Source: Turbatrix aceti (taxonomy: Eukaryota > Nematoda > Chromadorea > Rhabditida > Panagrolaimidae). From it: a DNA stretch of 64,000 nt. Of this stretch, positions 59,443 to 64,000 are shown in pieces. The stretch lies in contig OZ017769.1 in assembly GCA_963969345.1 (NCBI GenBank), positions 8,683,725 through 8,747,724 on the forward strand, in the 5' to 3' direction. Both the position numbers and the translations under genes were made by a program. The notes under the pieces were generated by a model, which was not told where the DNA came from, did not search any database, and saw only the letters and a list, made by a program, of their open reading frames with translations. The stretch's first letter is position 1, and each line of letters opens with the position of its first letter.

Positions 59443-59732
59443 GATCACCGAAACTGTGTTGAATTTGTTTGAAACAACGTTTAACGGATGTGAATTGGGA
59501 AAAATCTAAATAAATGTGAAGCATGCGATGCGAAGAAAACAGGGCTAAAAGAATCGTTTTGGACCGGCGACGCATCCCTAGACGAGAGTCGGCTCTCGCA
59601 ACAATCGAAGAATGTAAAGTTTGGAAGGAAAACGGCGCTCCAAGTCAGATTTTTAAAATTCGGCAAAAAATTGAATACGTCTTCAAAAAAATTCTTTCAT
59701 TTACTAAAGTATTTAACGAAAAAATGCACGTT

Positions 59733-60040
59733 AGGCAAAAGTTCGTGGACAAACGTTTTTTACCAAAACAACTATACCAGGGGGAATTGAACAAAACCAA
59801 AAATTTGTAACATTAGCACAGGTATTAGGAAACAATTGGTGTATAGGACTTTTAGCTGGCTGCCGTTGGCGGCGACTCCGAAACACAAATGTGTCAAAAA
59901 TCCTTAAGCTAAGCGCGCCGGAGGTGTTTTGGTGACATTTGGTTCCTTTCCCTGCGCAGCAACTGCCTTCTAGTTTAATTCCTTCTAGTTTAGATGTTTT
60001 GATAAAAAAACGTTTGTCCACGGACATTTGCCGCACCCTG
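59733..60040. mobile_element. Deleted MLE (308 bp), second complete example
   Basis: Same deletion and same X-MLE fusion point as at 22481-22788, so the two arose from one event and were then duplicated with their neighbours. Confidence 0.75.
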
Positions 60041-61218
60041 TAAAAACTCCGGGGATTCTCCGTCGAAATTCTCAATTTTTTGTTTAACGGAGAAAACATA
60101 AAAAATTTTGAACGTGTATAGAATTGAACCGGGGCTCAAAATGGTAAAAAAGTGTGCAGAACGACAACAATAGACACGGACTAGACTATTGCGACTTGTT
60201 TGTAAACCATTCTCGCTGAGCAATAAACTCTTTTTTACTGCAGTAGCGACTGACATTGGGCAGCCAGACCTTCCCCTTACTTTTGGTTGCCAAAACGTCA
60301 ATTTAGTTCGTGTGGTTACATACCTTTATGTTCGCTCAAAAATCAACTGCGCAAAGAGCTTCTATCATTAATGCTACCACCCTGCCCACGCCGCTGACTG
60401 CAGTGCTGCTGCGGATTAACTTCCCAAAACGTCTCCCCTCCCTTTTACACCGTGCGTGCATAGGTTCTTTTTCTCTGTGTCTCTTCGAATAATGCAATGC
60501 GAATGATTTCGCTTGGCGCAACAAGCGTTTTGCGTAAGCAGATGGACAAGAGCAGTGTTTGCGGATCATTTTTCATAGTTTTTTTTTGCGTAAGCAGAGG
60601 GACAAAAGCTGTCTCCGCGCATCCTTCTTCCGCCCTTGCGAAAGCTTGTGGATGGATCCCAATAGTTTTTGAAACGTACGTTCATAAGCTGTGGCATGAA
60701 TAAAAGTCGGTACTCCTGGTAATGCAAAAAGGATTGGTGTACGTGATCAGGTCCAAGACGGCACCCAAAAGAACAAATTTGTAAAATATTGACTCTTGAC
60801 TTTTGTTTGCATATATGCATTTGTCTGTCCGAGACAGTAAATAACAGCAAAAAAAATACCAGCGTTTGAAAGACCGTATTCGGGTGCATTTTTAAGCGGC
60901 TTAGACAATTCATTGACTTATTGGTTTCACCACAATAAAATTTTTATGATAACTGTTGAAAAATATCCGCATTTATACCAACATTTTTCCAGGGTGGCGA
61001 AATCTCCCGGGAGATTGCATCCCGGGAGAAAATCTCCAGACATTCTTCCGAAATCTCCGGAGATCCTCCCAAAATCTCCCGGAAGACCCAGCTTGCCAAA
61101 AAGCGACCAATAATGTTTTTCTTCTTTAAACAATTAATTAACGACACAAAAATCAAAACGGACAGTTCTGTTCTGTTTCAGCACATTGCAAACGCATTTT
61201 TGTTTACAGCAATTTATA
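60041..61218. repeat. R copy R12
   Basis: 1,178 bp. Shares with R1 (22789-23966) the private strings ACTTTTGGTTGCC and GTCTGTCCGAGACAG, showing that 58-62 kb and 21-25 kb are duplicates of one another. Confidence 0.85.
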
Positions 61219-62103
61219 CAGGGTGCAGCAAAAGTTCGTGGACAAACGTTTTTTACCAAAACAACTATACCAGGGGGAATTGAACGAAACCAAAAATTTG
61301 ACACATTAGTACAGGTATTAGGAAACAATTGGTATATAGGACTTTTAGCTGGCTGCCGTTGGCGGCGACCCCGAAACACAAATGTGTCAAAAATTCTTAA
61401 GCTAAGCGCGCCGGAGGTGTTTTGGTGACATTTGGTTCCCTTCCCTGCGCAGCAACTGCGTTAGCAGCTCTGTACTTTGGGGATGTTTAGTACAGATACC
61501 AACCTCAAGGATTTCCCATACGCCGTATTTTATCGAAATCAGATGCGGACGGGAGGGCCATCAATCGGCAGGTGTCCAAAAGTTGAGAAAACGATTTTTT
61601 TGCCCCTTTTTCGAGTTTTTGTCTTTTGCGCCAGGGTGAACTGTGTTTTATGGTTTGTTTTGGACTGTAATAGAGCTGCTAGACCAGATGAATTAAATTG
61701 GTAACAAAAATGCCGCTCGGGCACTTTTTGGCGGGTATAGAACCCCAAATCCATAAAAACAAGGTATATTTTGCCAACGGCAGAAACTAATTTACAAATT
61801 ATGTGTAACTGGGGGGTTTAATTTTTTCTGACAACATAATAGGTTGCTTGTTTAAATAAAATTGTTTGGACAATTGTGCACTTGCTCCCGGATTAATAAG
61901 ACAAAATAAGACCCTGACGTGCGGCGGAGCGCATAAAAATCGGCATGGTGTTTGGGCAGGTTGATCCCCGCCAACGGCAGCCAGCTAAATGTCCTATACG
62001 CCATACCTGTACTAATGTTACAAAATTTTGGTTTTGTTTAATTCCTTCTAGTTTAGATGTTTTGATAAAAAAACGTTTGTCCACGGCCATTTGCCGCACC
62101 CTG
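61219..62103. mobile_element. MLE copy 11 (885 bp)
   Basis: Complete. It shares CAGGGTGCAGC and TGCCGCTCGGGCAC with MLE copy 1, but TTCCTTCTAGTTTAG at 62041 is uninterrupted, giving the empty site for the foldback element. Confidence 0.85.
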
Positions 62104-62601
62104 TAAAAACTCCGGGGATTCTCCGTCGAAATTCTCAATTTTTTGTTTAACGGAGAAAACATAAAAAAATTTTGAACGTGTATAGAATTGAACCGGGGTC
62201 TCAAAATGGAAAAAAAGTGTGCAGATGGACAATAATAGACGCACTTGACTATTGCAACTTGTTTGTAGACCATTCTCGCTGAGCAATAAACTCTTTTTTA
62301 CTGCAGTAGCGACTGACATTAGGCAGCCAGACCTTCCCCTTACTTTTTGCTGCCAAAACGTCAATTTAGTTCGTGTGGTTACATACCTTTATGTTCGCTC
62401 AAAAATCAACTGCGCAAAGAGCTTCTATCATTAATGCTACCACCCTGCCCACGCCGCTGACTGCAGTGCTGCTGCGGATTAACTTCCCAAAACGTCTCCC
62501 CTCCCTTTCACACCGTGCGTGCATAGGTTCTCTTTCTCTGCGTCTCCATGAAAAATGCAATATTAATGATGTCGCTTGGTCAATCAAGCTTTATGCGTAA
62601 G
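62104..62601. repeat. Partial R (R13)
   Basis: First 498 bp of R, then passes into X4 as R10 and R11 do into X2 and X3. Confidence 0.8.
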
Positions 62602-63698
62602 CAGGTAGACAAAAGTTGAATACGAGCATCTATCTTCGGTTTAATTACCCAAGTTTGAGGTAAACATTGAATTCCGCCCTTGCGAAAGCTTGTGGCTGAA
62701 TACCACTAAATTTTGGAAAGCATTTGTATAAGCAAATGCATAAATGAAAATCGCCAATATTTTTACCATTTTGAGTTCTGATTCAATTTCAAAAATGTAC
62801 AAAAAAATTTTTTCAACAATAAAAAGAGTCGTTGTGTCAAAAATCATTGTTTTTGCTATCCTTTGTTATAAAAAATTTAACAAACGCATTTTTGTTGGGG
62901 TGCATCACCTTTTTTTGTCTTATTAATCCGGGAGCAAGTGCACAATTGTCCAAACAATTTTATTTGAACAAGCAACCTATTATGTTATCAGAAAAAAATT
63001 AAACCCCCCAGTGCTTGTGCTTTATGCTTATACTTGTGTCATATGCAAATGGCATATGACTGAGGTATTGACAATACAAAACAAACCATGAAGCAGCCGG
63101 GGAATATTCTTACGATAGTTGTATAAAATATTTCACGTGATTCAAACAATTAGCACAGCACCTTCAGAAACTAATGTGTAATATGTTTTGAACAAAATTG
63201 ACCACTTTCAGACGCGAATTGTCCACTTCCGTGTGAGAAATGTTGTTGTCGGCGATTCAACGGTCGAATGTTCAAATTATGATTTATTGTTTCTCAAGTT
63301 CAGTATTTATATACAACAGATGGCAGTGAGTCAGTTAAGTCGGCGGCGGTGTTGCTTCTGATGTGAATCACCGCCGCTGAGCCATCAAAAAAGAAGCACT
63401 TCGATTCCGACCATGATTCCGACAACCAGCAGGCACTTTTTTCAAGAAATTCAGATGTTTTTTTGTAAAATTTGAGTCGTAAATGGCCGCAACTCTCACG
63501 ATTTTTCAAAATTCAAAAAATAAGCCATAGGCCGATGCATCAGCAGCCCGAAATCATTCGCCGTAGTTAACTTTAATGTAAGCTTGCGAACATTGATGTG
63601 AGTGAGGAGGCAAAATACTGTTTTTTGTAAAGGCGGAGTTTACGAATGATTGTTTACGAATGTACATCACTAATGGACGCCACACCCTTTTTTCCGAG

Positions 63699-63706
63699 CA
63701 TAAAAG
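63699..63706 (+). promoter_or_regulatory. TATA box of tiny-peptide gene copy F
   Basis: CATAAAAG at the conserved distance from the ATG. Confidence 0.5.
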
Positions 63707-63766
63707 CCAAGACGCATCACCAAAAAATCGTCAAATCTGCAACCAACAACACCGATCGTTTCAACA

Positions 63767-63880
63767 ATGAAGCTGTTCCTCGGCAACCTTCTCGCCTTGA
63801 TTGTCGTACTGTGCCTTGTTTACACCGTCACGGGTGATGATGCCTGTTGGCCGCTTTGTCAATCCCCCAAAGTTCACTAA
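63767..63880 (+). CDS. Tiny secreted peptide, CWPLC family, copy F (37 aa)
   Basis: The same 37-residue product as copies C-E; the last intact member in the window. Confidence 0.5.
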   Translation: MKLFLGNLLALIVVLCLVYTVTGDDACWPLCQSPKVH

Positions 63881-64000
63881 GATCACCGAAACTGTGTTGA
63901 ATTTGTTTGAAACAACGTTTAACGGATGTGAATTGGGAAAAATCTAAATAAATGTGAAGCATGCGATGCGAAGAAAACAGGGCTAAAAGAATCGTTTTGG

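Larger units (their letters stand above)
58164..59732 (+). repeat. Repeat block X, copy X3
   Basis: Near-identical to X2 over its length; followed by a deleted MLE as in X1. Confidence 0.85.
62602..64000 (+). repeat. Repeat block X, copy X4 (cut by window end)
   Basis: Same as X2/X3 to the window end, so the repeat domain continues beyond it. Confidence 0.85.

Overview
The window looks like nematode nuclear DNA. The evidence is short introns (about 45-110 bp) with T-rich TTTTCAG or TTTTTAG acceptors, a nuclear hormone receptor of the nematode type, C-type-lectin-like genes typical of worms, and very AT-rich non-coding DNA. I cannot name the species. No rRNA, tRNA or CRISPR locus is visible.

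Positions 1-18.9 kb hold the ordinary genes. In order they are: a nuclear hormone receptor (1429-4872, +) with a 5'-truncated LINE in its first coding intron; the CCR4-NOT subunit CNOT9 (6041-7807, -); a degenerate and then an intact copy of a tiny secreted-peptide gene (8124-8860); an unrecognised basic protein (9281-10030, +); a multi-pass membrane protein, probably a chemoreceptor (10568-11560, -); two related lectin-like secreted genes (12383-13350 and 14928-16091, both +) with a second tiny-peptide gene between them on the minus strand; and an ABHD16-type serine lipase (16851-18862, +).

Positions 19-64 kb are almost entirely repeats. Three building blocks recur. R is about 1,178 bp and non-coding. 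MLE is an 886-bp TA-flanked element with long inverted repeats, inserted in R. X is about 1,570 bp; it carries a tiny-peptide gene and a fragment matching the intergenic region between the two lectin genes. R and MLE together form a tandem array of about ten units with a 2,065-bp period (22.8-44.3 kb), broken by a 1,563-bp foldback Tc-like transposon and a 200-base N gap. A second array (46.1-57.5 kb) has five long non-coding units (S1-S5), each starting with a GC-rich hairpin and ending in the same roughly 200-bp sequence. A 186-bp copy of ABHD16 exon 5 sits at its right edge. X-MLE-R-MLE-R-X then repeats to the window end. A complete 741-bp miniature LTR retrotransposon lies at 19.7-20.5 kb.

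The least expected content is a family of 34-47-residue secreted peptides with a Cys-x3-Cys motif (six intact copies, one wreck). Four copies travel inside the X repeat, so a gene-bearing intergenic segment appears to have become part of a repeat family.
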